A stretch of 57,569 bases of DNA from Candidatus Kutchimonas denitrificans (GTDB taxonomy: Bacteria > Gemmatimonadota > Gemmatimonadetes > Palauibacterales > KS3-K002): assembly GCA_011774835.1 (NCBI GenBank), contig JAACAK010000018.1:326-57894 (forward strand), written 5' to 3'. The notes beneath the pieces were generated by a model. The model made no database searches. It was not told where the DNA came from and worked only from the letters and a program-made list of their open reading frames with translations. Of the stretch, positions 7,970 to 15,190 are shown in pieces; the first letter of the stretch is position 1; each line of letters opens with the position of its first letter. The translations under genes and the position numbers were made by a program.

Positions 7970-9073
7970 ATGTATGGCGAGCTGTTGATGGGAACGTTGG
8001 TCGCGCTGGCGGCCCCGCAGGAACCCCAGGAGACCCGGGAGGAGGTCTACGAGATCCGGATCCCGGCGATAGAGATTGAGATACCCGAGATCGAGATCCC
8101 GGAATACGTCGTCGTGTTGCGCACAAGCGGACCGGGCGTCGAATTCCAATACCAGGGAACCGAGTTCTTCCTCCCCTACATGGACATCTCGATCCCATCC
8201 TTCACGATCGAGATCCCGCAAGGCGAGTACGCGTATGGGCACGCCGCTGCCCACGAGCGGAGCTTCCAGGACGTGGAGATGGACACGACGTTCGCCGTGG
8301 AGCGCGGCGCCCGGCTGGAGCTTCGCAACCACGCAGGCGAGATCGTGGTCCGACATTGGGACCGGGACCAGATCCGGCTCGAGGCGGTCTATTCGAGCGA
8401 CGACCGGATCAAGGTCTTTCATACGCCGACGGCTGTGCGGGTGAAGTCCGAGGCCCGGTACGGACATCCGGACGCGGTCGACTACGAGCTGACGATCCCG
8501 GCCTGGATGGAGGTCGATCTCTGGGGCTTCTACACCGATATCCTGGTGGACGGCATACAGAACAACGTCCGGGTCGAGACACTCGAAGGTGACATAGAGG
8601 TCCGGAACGTCAGGGGCGAGAGCTCGCTGCAGTCGGTGGAAGGCGACGTGTCGCTGCAGCGTTCGAGCGGGCGGTTCCAGATCCACAGTACGGACGGTGA
8701 GGTCACGGTGATCGGTTTCGAAGGCGAGGCGTACGCCGAGTCGATCGACGGCGACATCCGGCTGGAGGACATCCGGTCGGCCAGCGTCGAGGCGAAAACG
8801 GTGGACGGGGATGTCTTCTACGAGGGGACCATCGCCGACAACGGTCGCTATAAGCTGTCCACTCACGATGGCGACGTGATGATTTCCCTGCGGGGCAACG
8901 TGAACGCGACCGTGTCGGTCGCCACGTTCGAGGGCGAGTTCGAGGCCGATTTCCCGGTCCAGCTGGAACCGGGCACGCAGGCGAGCCGCAAGTTCAGCTT
9001 CGTGATCGGCAACGGGAGCGCGCGCCTGGAGCTGCACACGTTTGATGGCGATATTCAACTGCTGCGCAGGTAG
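7970..9073 (+). CDS. DUF4097 beta-solenoid protein with (V/F/I)(D/E)GD coils
   Basis: 367 residues. After the N terminus is a short Ile-Pro-Glu repeat (IPAIEIEIPEIEIPE, about 26-40), then from about residue 110 a DUF4097-type domain in which coils turn at EGDIEV, EGDVSL, DGEVTV, DGDIRL, DGDVFY, DGDVMI, EGEFEA and DGDIQL. The last coil is followed by LLRR at the C terminus. The regular spacing predicts a right-handed beta-solenoid. There is no strong signal peptide (MYGELLMGTLVALAAPQ is a weak candidate). SD AGAGGGA lies before the ATG. Third gene of the sigma operon, so likely an output or sensor component at the envelope; the molecular role is unknown. Confidence 0.75.
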   Translation: MYGELLMGTLVALAAPQEPQETREEVYEIRIPAIEIEIPEIEIPEYVVVLRTSGPGVEFQYQGTEFFLPYMDISIPSFTIEIPQGEYAYGHAAAHERSFQDVEMDTTFAVERGARLELRNHAGEIVVRHWDRDQIRLEAVYSSDDRIKVFHTPTAVRVKSEARYGHPDAVDYELTIPAWMEVDLWGFYTDILVDGIQNNVRVETLEGDIEVRNVRGESSLQSVEGDVSLQRSSGRFQIHSTDGEVTVIGFEGEAYAESIDGDIRLEDIRSASVEAKTVDGDVFYEGTIADNGRYKLSTHDGDVMISLRGNVNATVSVATFEGEFEADFPVQLEPGTQASRKFSFVIGNGSARLELHTFDGDIQLLRR

Positions 9074-9103
9074 GGAGCGGGCAGGCAACAGGAGGTATCG
9101 AGG

Positions 9104-9961
9104 ATGTTTAGATTCGGCGCGATAGGGCTCACAGCGGCGCTGGCGGTCGGCATGCCGCTCGATGGTCCGGTTGGCTACGGCGGATACGATGGCTCACGGG
9201 ATGGCCGGGCCGTTGCCGTGCCAGCGACGTCGAGCGTGGTCGACCAGAGACAGTGGGAATGGAAAGGCCGGGTGGACCGCGGCGATCTCCTGGAGATCAA
9301 GGGGATCAACGGCGAGATTCACGCGTCGCGTGCTTCTGGCAACGAGGTCGAGGTCGAGGCGGAACTGCGCGGCAAGCGCAGCGATCCGAACTCGGTGGAG
9401 ATGGTGGTGCTCGAGCACGAGAACGGCGTGACGATCTGCGCCGTGTACCCGACGCCGAGAGGCGAGGATCGGGAGAACCGGTGCGAGCCGGGTTCCCGGG
9501 GCCACATGAACGTGCAGAAGAACGACGTGCAGGTCGATTTCGTCGTCCGGGTGCCCGATGGAGTGAACTTCCGGGGCAGCACCGTTAACGGGGATGTGGA
9601 GGCACACGACATCCGGGCCGACGTAAAGGCCAACACGGTGAACGGCGGCATCGACATCTACGCGGCCGGGGTCGCCGAAGGGACTACGGTGAACGGTTCG
9701 ATCACCGTCTCGATGGGCCAGGCGAACTGGAGCGGTACGCTGGACTTCACCACGGTGAACGGCAGTGTGACGCTGGAGATGCCGGCGGATCTCGACTGCC
9801 AGGTCAGCATCCAGACGGTCAACGGGAACATTCAGAGCGACTTTCCGATCACGGTTGAAGGGCGTTTCTCGCCCCGCCACCTGAAAGGGACGATCGGGAA
9901 CGGGGGTCGGAAACTGGTGGTCAAGACGGTGAACGGCAGCGTTCAGTTGCGCCGTTCCTGA
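9104..9961 (+). CDS. secreted DUF4097 beta-solenoid protein with TVNG coils
   Basis: 285 residues with an N-terminal hydrophobic segment (GAIGLTAALAVGMPL). The body contains six coil turns of the form TVNG: STVNGDVEAHD, NTVNGGIDIYA, TTVNGSITVSM, TTVNGSVTLEM, QTVNGNIQSDF and KTVNGSVQLRR. The spacing and the closing basic cap match the preceding gene's architecture, but the turn motif differs (Asn-Gly instead of Asp-Gly-Asp). An AGGAGG SD precedes the ATG by 12 nt. It is the last gene of the sigma/anti-sigma operon and is followed by a strong terminator. A scaffold or surface-adhesion role is possible but only inferred. Confidence 0.8.
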   Translation: MFRFGAIGLTAALAVGMPLDGPVGYGGYDGSRDGRAVAVPATSSVVDQRQWEWKGRVDRGDLLEIKGINGEIHASRASGNEVEVEAELRGKRSDPNSVEMVVLEHENGVTICAVYPTPRGEDRENRCEPGSRGHMNVQKNDVQVDFVVRVPDGVNFRGSTVNGDVEAHDIRADVKANTVNGGIDIYAAGVAEGTTVNGSITVSMGQANWSGTLDFTTVNGSVTLEMPADLDCQVSIQTVNGNIQSDFPITVEGRFSPRHLKGTIGNGGRKLVVKTVNGSVQLRRS

Positions 9962-9985
9962 CCGACATCGACACGACCTCTCGAT

Positions 9986-10015
9986 AGAGGGCGCCGGCGG
10001 GCGCCCTCTTTTTTT
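9986..10015 (+). terminator. intrinsic terminator of the ECF sigma/DUF4097 operon
   Basis: A perfect 10-bp stem, AGAGGGCGCC (9986-9995) with GGCGCCCTCT (10000-10009), closes a GGCG loop and is followed directly by a run of seven T (10009-10015). It starts 25 bases after the last operon stop. This is the clearest intrinsic terminator in the window. Confidence 0.92.
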
Positions 10016-10092
10016 GGTTGTTACACCGGCGCGCGTGTAGATTACCGCGCGGCCCCAACCGCTGACAGGAACGGAGAGTCGGAGGACAGAAG

Positions 10093-10125
10093 ATGCCCGA
10101 GGCACGGCGGGTGCATCCACGGTGA
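10093..10125 (+). CDS. 10-residue leader ORF overlapping the dehydratase start
   Basis: ATG 10093 encodes MPEARRVHPR and stops at TGA 10123-10125. It has the better Shine-Dalgarno in the region (GGAGGACAG just upstream), whereas the dehydratase GTG at 10122 has none of note. The stop overlaps the dehydratase start as GTGA, so re-initiation is plausible. Alternatively, a one-base indel has separated the real N terminus of the dehydratase from its body. Confidence 0.4.
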   Translation: MPEARRVHPR

Positions 10126-11096
10126 CGGAGATCGACATACAGGCCGCTCGCCAGCGAATCGCCCGCGTCACGGTCGAGACGCCGCTACTCGATGCCCCGG
10201 AGCTGGACGCCCGGACCGGTGCCCACGTGGGGCTGAAGCTGGAGAACCTGCAGGTGACCGGCTCCTTCAAGGTGCGGGGAGCGGCGAATAAGATCCTGTC
10301 GCTGACAGACTCGGAGCGTGAGCGCGGCGTGGTCTGCTGCTCGAGCGGCAACCACGGCCGGGCGGTGGCGTACGTAGCGGATAGACTGGATGTCGCGGCG
10401 GTAGTGTGCGTGCCGGAGTGGGTGGATCCTGGCAAGCTGAGGGCGATCCGCGGACATCGGGCCGAGACGATAATCCACGGCCGTACTTACGACGAGGCCG
10501 AGGCCCGCTCGTGGGCGATCCAGCAGGAGCGGGGCCTGTGCTACGTACACCCGTTCGACGATCCGCTGGTCATCGCCGGCCAGGGCACCATCGGTCTGGA
10601 GTTGCTGGAAGGGATGCCGAGGCTGGATACGGCGATCGTACCGCTGTCCGGCGGTGGCCTGATCGCCGGGATCACGGTGGCTCTCAAGCGAGAGCGCCCC
10701 GAGCTCCGGGTGGTCAGCGTGTCAGCGGCGAACGCCGCGGTTATGTACCACAGCCTGCAGGCGGGTCAGCCGATCGAGCATCCCGAAGAAGAGACCATCG
10801 CCAGTGCGCTGTCCGGTGGCATCGGGCATGAGAACCGGCACACGTTTCGCCTCGTCGACGATCTCGTGGACGAGCACCTGCTGGTGGGAGAGGCGGAGAT
10901 CCGGGAAGCCATGGCGTTCATGGCGACGGAGCACCGGCTGATGGTGGAAGGTGGGGGTGCGGTGGGCGTTGCAGCGCTGCTGTCCGGGGCCTTTTCAGGA
11001 GTGGGCGAGTATGTGGCGGTCGTGGTGAGCGGCGGAAACGTGGAACCGTCGGTCATCGCCGACTGCATCGCGGGCCGGGAAGGCGTGGCTCGTTGA
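10122..11096 (+). CDS. fold-type II PLP enzyme, threonine/serine dehydratase-like
   Basis: 324 residues. The PLP lysine sits in TGSFKVRGA (about residues 46-54), the phosphate/substrate loop is SSGNHGRAVAYVA (75-87), and the glycine-rich PLP phosphate loop is PLSGGGLIAGI near 173-183. These place it in the tryptophan-synthase-beta fold with threonine/serine dehydratases, which deaminate the amino acid to a 2-oxoacid. No C-terminal ACT domain is present. SSGNHGRAVAY and the length are also compatible with EutB-type hydroxyectoine dehydratases, but no ectoine genes are nearby. GTG start; see the leader ORF at 10093. Transcribed alone behind a terminator. Confidence 0.85.
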   Translation: MTEIDIQAARQRIARVTVETPLLDAPELDARTGAHVGLKLENLQVTGSFKVRGAANKILSLTDSERERGVVCCSSGNHGRAVAYVADRLDVAAVVCVPEWVDPGKLRAIRGHRAETIIHGRTYDEAEARSWAIQQERGLCYVHPFDDPLVIAGQGTIGLELLEGMPRLDTAIVPLSGGGLIAGITVALKRERPELRVVSVSAANAAVMYHSLQAGQPIEHPEEETIASALSGGIGHENRHTFRLVDDLVDEHLLVGEAEIREAMAFMATEHRLMVEGGGAVGVAALLSGAFSGVGEYVAVVVSGGNVEPSVIADCIAGREGVAR

Positions 11097-11108
11097 GACC
11101 TGCCGGCT

Positions 11109-11831
11109 TCAGGCGGACAGGGCTCGATCGCGCATCTCGTCGGGGAGCTTCTCGGCGGCATAGCGGAGCGTGGTGCGCGACAGCCGGTCACGGTTGGCCA
11201 GGAGATACCGGAGCACGGCGTCTGGGTCGGTTCGGGAAATCTCCTTGAGCAGCCAGCCCACGGCCTTTTCGACCATGTCGTCGCGGTCCTCCGCCAGCCG
11301 GTCGCAGATCTCGAACGCGGCGTCGTGACGGTCGCCGCGCCGCGCCGCCTTCGCCAGGGACACGGCCGCGGCCCGTCGTCGCCAGCGGGAATCGCTGCGG
11401 GTCCAGTTCTTCAGGTTCTTGACGAGGCTCGGTTCGTGTGCTAACAGCGGGGATAGAATTTCTGCGGACAGCGCGTCGGTCTCGCCCCAATTGGACAGGG
11501 AGCTTGCCCAGGCGTCGAAGCGCTTCCAATGCCTGTGTTCGAGCTGGCTCGCGAACCTGGAGACGATGACAACGGCGAGCACACGCTCCTCGAGCACGCC
11601 GTCGTGCCATAACCGTGAGGCCAGGTCGATGATCGCGCCGAGGGACAGCTGCCGCTCTCGGTATTCCCTGGCCGCCGCGCCGGCGAGCTTTCGAACGTCG
11701 GGCGTACGCACCCCGAGGCTATGGACGGGCCCTTTGAAGAACCGCTGCTGGGCTTCGCGAGATTCGGCTGTCGCCAGCTCGCGCAGCCGGCGGCGGAGGT
11801 AGGCCACCGAATGCTCTATCCCGTTGGACAT
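11109..11831 (-). CDS. AlkD-type DNA alkylation repair HEAT-repeat protein
   Basis: 240 residues, all helical, with HEAT-like repeats. The segments RFFKGPVHSLGVRTPDVRKLA, SRLWHDGVLEERVLAVVIVSR, NWGETDALSAEILSPLLAHEPSLVKNLKNWTRSDSRWRRRAAAVSL and VEKAVGWLLKEISRTDPDAVLRYLL follow the order seen in AlkD-type glycosylases and their relatives, which remove cationic alkylated bases. ATG 11831 is chosen; it interlocks with the start of the divergent kinase in the palindrome CATG (11829-11832). The stop is 12 nt from the convergent dehydratase stop. Catalytic residues were not verified by alignment. Confidence 0.8.
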   Translation of the reverse strand: MSNGIEHSVAYLRRRLRELATAESREAQQRFFKGPVHSLGVRTPDVRKLAGAAAREYRERQLSLGAIIDLASRLWHDGVLEERVLAVVIVSRFASQLEHRHWKRFDAWASSLSNWGETDALSAEILSPLLAHEPSLVKNLKNWTRSDSRWRRRAAAVSLAKAARRGDRHDAAFEICDRLAEDRDDMVEKAVGWLLKEISRTDPDAVLRYLLANRDRLSRTTLRYAAEKLPDEMRDRALSA

Positions 11832-12375
11832 GGCGCGTAATCCCGGTTCCGATCGACGGGCGCTCGTGATCATGCTGTGCGGCCTGCCCGGTTCAGGCAA
11901 GAGCACGATAGCGGGCGCGCTGGCGGAGCGGCTGGGTAGCACTGAAGTGCTGGCGATCGACGATATCGGTGCTCGGAAGGACCGTCGCGAGGCGCTGAAG
12001 CAGCGGCTCGACCGGGCGGCCAGCCGATCATCTTACATCATTCTGGATGGCGCCTTCTTTCGTCGCGAGCTTCGGGATGGCGTGCGCGGCCTCGGCTACG
12101 CCGTTCTTCTCGTGTATCTCAAGTGTCCGTTGCGTGTCTGTCTGCAGCGAAACGAGTCACGACAGGAAACCATCGACAGCGGTGGCGTGATCGTCATGCA
12201 CCATCGCTTCCAGCCGCCAGCCGCGGATGAGTCACCGGTGGTGCTTCCCACCGAACGCATAGCGCCGGAGGTCGCCGCACGTCTCATCCACCGGGCGATC
12301 GATCTGGTTCGGGATAGCGGCCCGGCCGGACGGCTGGGTCCACGGGGCGGCGGTCTCTCGGGCGATCCGGCGTGA
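11830..12375 (+). CDS. P-loop (AAA/adenylate-kinase-like) small-molecule or nucleotide kinase
   Basis: 181 residues. Walker A GLPGSGKST is at about 19-27, followed by an AIDDIGARK segment and later YIILDGAFFRRELRD, LLVYLKCPLRVCLQRNESR and a MHHRFQPP segment typical of P-loop kinases of the zeta-toxin/gluconate kinase/tRNA-kinase type. Substrate is unknown. ATG 11830 overlaps the AlkD start by 2 nt; a TTG six bases upstream and a GTG or ATG slightly downstream are alternatives. The stop overlaps the next gene's start as GTGA, so it is co-translated with the CPBP protease. Confidence 0.75.
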   Translation: MARNPGSDRRALVIMLCGLPGSGKSTIAGALAERLGSTEVLAIDDIGARKDRREALKQRLDRAASRSSYIILDGAFFRRELRDGVRGLGYAVLLVYLKCPLRVCLQRNESRQETIDSGGVIVMHHRFQPPAADESPVVLPTERIAPEVAARLIHRAIDLVRDSGPAGRLGPRGGGLSGDPA

Positions 12376-13136
12376 TCGACGGGGCACTCCTCTTTCAGGA
12401 TCTCGCGCCGGCGGTGGAGTTCGGCTGGAGCGGACGCGTGTTCGTGTTCGTGCTACTGGTCGGCGTGCCGTTTCTCGCGCTCCTCCAACCGGACGACCGC
12501 GAGCTCGTGCTGCCGCCCCGATCCAGCCTGTACGTTTCCGCCATCGCGGGCATCCTGATTCTGGCGATGATCACGGTCCTCGTCCTGATTCTCGAGGACA
12601 CGAGCCTGGCAGCGATCGGATTGCACGGGACGAGTTTGCCGGGGTTCCTCGGTTGGACCGTGGCGGTGACCGTCGCCACGCTGGCTGGAAACTTCGTCAT
12701 CAGCCGGGCCGCGCACGGGCTGGGCCTGCGCGAGTCGCGCCTGACCTACCACCTGATGCCCCGATCGGTCCGGGATCGGCGGCTGTTCATGGGCGTATCG
12801 GCGAGCGCCGGCTTCGGCGAGGAACTCACCTACCACGGCTTCCTGCTGGTCGGCCTGAACGGTTGGCTCGGAAACGGCTGGCTGGCGGCGGTGATAGCGA
12901 ACCTGGCGTTCGGCGTGCTGCATGGCTACCAGGGCCCGGCGGGGATCGTGCGAGCGTTCGCGATGGGGTACGTGCTCTGCCTGCCGGTAATCGTCGGTGC
13001 CGGTCTGTGGCCGTCGATCACGGCCCATTTCCTGGTCAACGCCCTGCTGGGCCTCGGGCTCTGGAAGCTGATGGTCTCGTCGGAGGAAATGGCGGCGCTC
13101 GCTTCCGAAGAGGAAAGCGAGCTGGATACGGATTGA
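12372..13136 (+). CDS. CPBP-family intramembrane protease-like protein with variant motif 1
   Basis: 254 residues, about seven TM helices. CPBP/Abi motifs: motif 1 EELTYHG (E150, E151, H155), motif 2 FGVLHG (H184) and motif 3 ITAHFLVNAL (H219, N223). The canonical motif 1 is EExxxRG; here His replaces Arg. The catalytic pair of glutamates and both histidines are kept, so activity is possible. CPBP proteins process prenylated or other membrane substrates; bacterial substrates are mostly unknown. The GTG start overlaps the upstream kinase stop. It is one of two CPBP genes within 3 kb. Confidence 0.85.
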   Translation: MIDGALLFQDLAPAVEFGWSGRVFVFVLLVGVPFLALLQPDDRELVLPPRSSLYVSAIAGILILAMITVLVLILEDTSLAAIGLHGTSLPGFLGWTVAVTVATLAGNFVISRAAHGLGLRESRLTYHLMPRSVRDRRLFMGVSASAGFGEELTYHGFLLVGLNGWLGNGWLAAVIANLAFGVLHGYQGPAGIVRAFAMGYVLCLPVIVGAGLWPSITAHFLVNALLGLGLWKLMVSSEEMAALASEEESELDTD

Positions 13137-13161
13137 ACCGCTGCCGAGCGAGCGCCGCGCG

Positions 13162-13644
13162 TCAGGGTTGATTGGAGTTGAAGATCAGGCGCCACACCTG
13201 GAGCTGACCGTGCTGGCTCCTCTGGATCACGAATAGATACTTCTGGTCGAAGGGCATGGGGTCGCCGCTATCGCGGGCCGTCAGCGCGCCGCTGACGTTG
13301 CCACGGTGGACGATGAAATCGCCCTTTACGTCGATCTCCAGCACCTCGTGGGTCAACTCTATATCGAAGCGCTGGAAGAGCGACTCGTACCAATCGGCGA
13401 TGGCGCGCTTCCCGACGATCGCCGGCTCGCCAGGCGGCATCAGCACGGCGTCATCGGCGATGTAGTCGACGAGCTCCTCGAGGTCCTCGTCCGATATCAG
13501 CCGATCGAGGGTTGCCATGAGCCGCGCCACCGCGATCATGTCGGCCGGCCCGGTGCGGGCCTCGTCGTCGGCTCCCGGACAGGCGGCCAACGAGACGACG
13601 ACGAGGCCAGGGGCCAGCCAGCGCAGCAACCCGGAGCTGGTCAA
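13162..13644 (-). CDS. NTF2/SnoaL-like (DUF4440) lipoprotein
   Basis: 160 residues from TTG 13644, only 3 nt after the stop of the upstream DUF4097 gene. The signal peptide ends in lipobox LAAC (Cys22). The mature part has the alpha+beta cone fold pattern: MATLDRLISDEDLEELVDYIADDAVLMPPGEPAIVGKRAIADWYESLF, then strands ending in QVWRLIFNSNQP. Such domains bind small ligands or act as isomerase-like scaffolds; no catalytic assignment is possible. Close coupling to the DTGSG solenoid gene suggests they function together at the envelope. Confidence 0.8.
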   Translation of the reverse strand: MTSSGLLRWLAPGLVVVSLAACPGADDEARTGPADMIAVARLMATLDRLISDEDLEELVDYIADDAVLMPPGEPAIVGKRAIADWYESLFQRFDIELTHEVLEIDVKGDFIVHRGNVSGALTARDSGDPMPFDQKYLFVIQRSQHGQLQVWRLIFNSNQP

Positions 13645-13647
13645 GCG

Positions 13648-14718
13648 CTAGCGGCGTCGAATCGCGATGGATCCGGAACCGGTATCGATCTCCAGGTCGC
13701 CGGCGCCGTCTCCCACCATCAGCTCGATATGGTCGCGGCTCATCCGACGAAGCTGAGCGTTGGGGATGTCGAGCTCGATGCCGCCGCTGCCGGTATCGGC
13801 GGTAATCCGGCAGGAGGCGTCTTCGGGCAGGTAGACGGTGACCCTGCCGCTTCCGGTATCGACGAGATGGCGACCGGTGCCCATGCGTACGAGGTCGAGG
13901 GTCACCGATCCGGAGCCCGTATTGACCACCGTGTCGTCGGCGTCGATCTCCGAGGCGGTGACCGATCCGCTGCCGGTGTCGATCTTCACGCTGCGGCCCG
14001 TCGCGCGATCGAGGGTGACGCTGCCGCTGCCGGTGTCGATCAGGATGTCATCGCCCTGGACATCCTCGGCTTCGACCCGTCCGGAGCCGGTGTCGACGTG
14101 GAGATCGCCGCGGATCATGCTGACGGCCACGGACCCACTGCCCGTATCGATGTGAGTCCTGCCGGTGATGTTCATGGCCCGCGCCGGGCCGCTGTAGGTG
14201 TCGAGGAAGATGTCGGCCTGTACATCGCGTGCCTCGACCTCGCCCACGGCCAACCGCACGTGTGTCTTCACACCGCGCGGGACCAGTATCTCCAGGTCAG
14301 CCCAGGCCTCCGCGCCACGGCCGCCGCGGATCTCGATCTCGTCGCGGCTCGAGACACCGGAGTAGAGGTCCTCCATGAACGAGCTCGCGCGTCGCCAGTT
14401 CCCCACGCGGATCTCGGTGCGGCCGCCGCGACGACGCGGGTAATCGTAATCCAACACGTCGGCGAGCGGGTAGACGACGTGAAACTCGGCCGAGCCGCCC
14501 TGTTTGACTCGATAGTCCAGAATCCCGGCGTCGCCGCCGCCAGGCCGGACCCGGACAACGATCCGAGCGCCGTCGTGTCCACGCACGGTCACTTCGCCGA
14601 TCAGGTTGGATACGAGGACTTCGTCGCCCTCGAAGGACCACTCTTGCTGGGCAACGACCGGCTCGGCGGCCAGGCCGACGAGTCCAGCCGTCAGCAGGGC
14701 GCTGAGAAGTGCTTTCAT
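13648..14718 (-). CDS. secreted DUF4097 beta-solenoid protein with eight DTGSG coils
   Basis: 356 residues. Signal peptide MKALLSALLTAGLVGLAAEPVVAQ, a mixed N-terminal region rich in Tyr/Arg (VVYPLADVLDYDYPRRRGG), then from about residue 185 eight coils that turn at (D/N)TGSG: HIDTGSGSVAVS, HVDTGSGRVEAE, LIDTGSGSVTLD, KIDTGSGSVTAS, VVNTGSGSVTLD, LVDTGSGRVTVY, TADTGSGGIELD, EIDTGSGSIAIR, ending in a basic RRR cap. This is a very regular solenoid. The SD GGAGG is 8 nt from the ATG. An ECF-type motif lies upstream (14794-14824). The resemblance of DTGSG to the aspartic protease DTG is coincidental, since it marks coil turns. Confidence 0.85.
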   Translation of the reverse strand: MKALLSALLTAGLVGLAAEPVVAQQEWSFEGDEVLVSNLIGEVTVRGHDGARIVVRVRPGGGDAGILDYRVKQGGSAEFHVVYPLADVLDYDYPRRRGGRTEIRVGNWRRASSFMEDLYSGVSSRDEIEIRGGRGAEAWADLEILVPRGVKTHVRLAVGEVEARDVQADIFLDTYSGPARAMNITGRTHIDTGSGSVAVSMIRGDLHVDTGSGRVEAEDVQGDDILIDTGSGSVTLDRATGRSVKIDTGSGSVTASEIDADDTVVNTGSGSVTLDLVRMGTGRHLVDTGSGRVTVYLPEDASCRITADTGSGGIELDIPNAQLRRMSRDHIELMVGDGAGDLEIDTGSGSIAIRRR

Positions 14719-14793
14719 GACTATGCCTCCGCAAAAGGGCGTGCGTCGGCCCCTGCGTCGGGGCGCGACGTGATTGGGTACGTTTCAGCCCGG

Positions 14794-14824
14794 TTAGACA
14801 TGATTTGGCGTCAGAAGGTTGGAA
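14794..14824 (-). promoter_or_regulatory. candidate ECF-type promoter of the DTGSG solenoid gene
   Basis: On the minus strand TTCCAACC (14824-14817) is followed after 17 nt by GTCTAA (14799-14794). A start near 14787 would give a leader of about 70 nt to ATG 14718. The -35 octamer and spacing are identical to the motif upstream of the ECF sigma gene at 6625-6655. Confidence 0.45.
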
Positions 14825-14899
14825 TTCACTCGATAACCCGTATGTGGCTTTACGATTTCCGGGGCTGGCAGGTTTCGCAGCGAGGGGCTGAAGGGGGAA

Positions 14900-14928
14900 G
14901 GAAGTTGGAAGCGACGCTTCCAACTTCC
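14900..14928 (-). terminator. perfect 14-bp inverted repeat after the holin-like gene
   Basis: GGAAGTTGGAAGCG (14900-14913) pairs perfectly with CGCTTCCAACTTCC (14915-14928). On the minus strand it starts 10 nt after the stop of the small membrane-protein gene (14939) and is followed by a pyrimidine-rich TTCCCCCTT, so a terminator is plausible though the U-run is weak. The word GGAAGTTGGAA also occurs at 302-312, raising the possibility of a dispersed repeat. Confidence 0.45.
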
Positions 14929-14938
14929 CAGCCTGGGG

Positions 14939-15190
14939 TCAGCGGGCCAGCCGATTGTAGAGCCAGGCGAAGACCGCGCCACCGACGGCGCCATCGACGA
15001 GGGCGTAGAGCGTCCCGACGATGACGCTGCCGAAGCCCCCGACGTCGTAGCCGGGGTAGATGGATTCGAGCAGCGCCAAAAAGGCGGAGCCATAGCCGGG
15101 CCAGATCAGGTGTGCCAAGCCCACGAGCAGCACCGCGGCCCCCCAGACGATGCCGAACGCTAACGATACGGCGCGGATGGACAGCTTCAT
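14939..15190 (-). CDS. small two-TM membrane protein (annotated elsewhere as bacteriophage holin-like)
   Basis: 83 residues from ATG 15190 with the basic start MKLSIRAVSL, a first helix (about 7-27), a Tyr/Gly loop containing SIYPGYDVGGFGSVIVG, and a second helix with LVDGAVGGAVFAWLYN. Short proteins with this GxxxG-VDGxxGGxxFAWLYN end are common chromosomal genes in many phyla and are named bacteriophage holin by automatic annotation, but nothing phage-like lies nearby. Function is unknown. SD GGGAGGAGACCC sits upstream of the ATG on the minus strand. Confidence 0.75.
   Translation of the reverse strand: MKLSIRAVSLAFGIVWGAAVLLVGLAHLIWPGYGSAFLALLESIYPGYDVGGFGSVIVGTLYALVDGAVGGAVFAWLYNRLAR

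Noticed and set aside
13648-14718. DTGSG motifs as aspartic protease active sites
   Set aside because: Eight evenly spaced copies at coil turns of a solenoid, without the protease fold.
13306-15024. 572-codon plus-strand frame over the DTGSG gene
   Set aside because: Antisense of the repeats; no SD and no signal; the minus-strand product has a signal peptide and regular coils.
14939-15190. Holin-like gene as a sign of a prophage
   Set aside because: No other phage gene, integrase or att site nearby; this small family is widespread on chromosomes.
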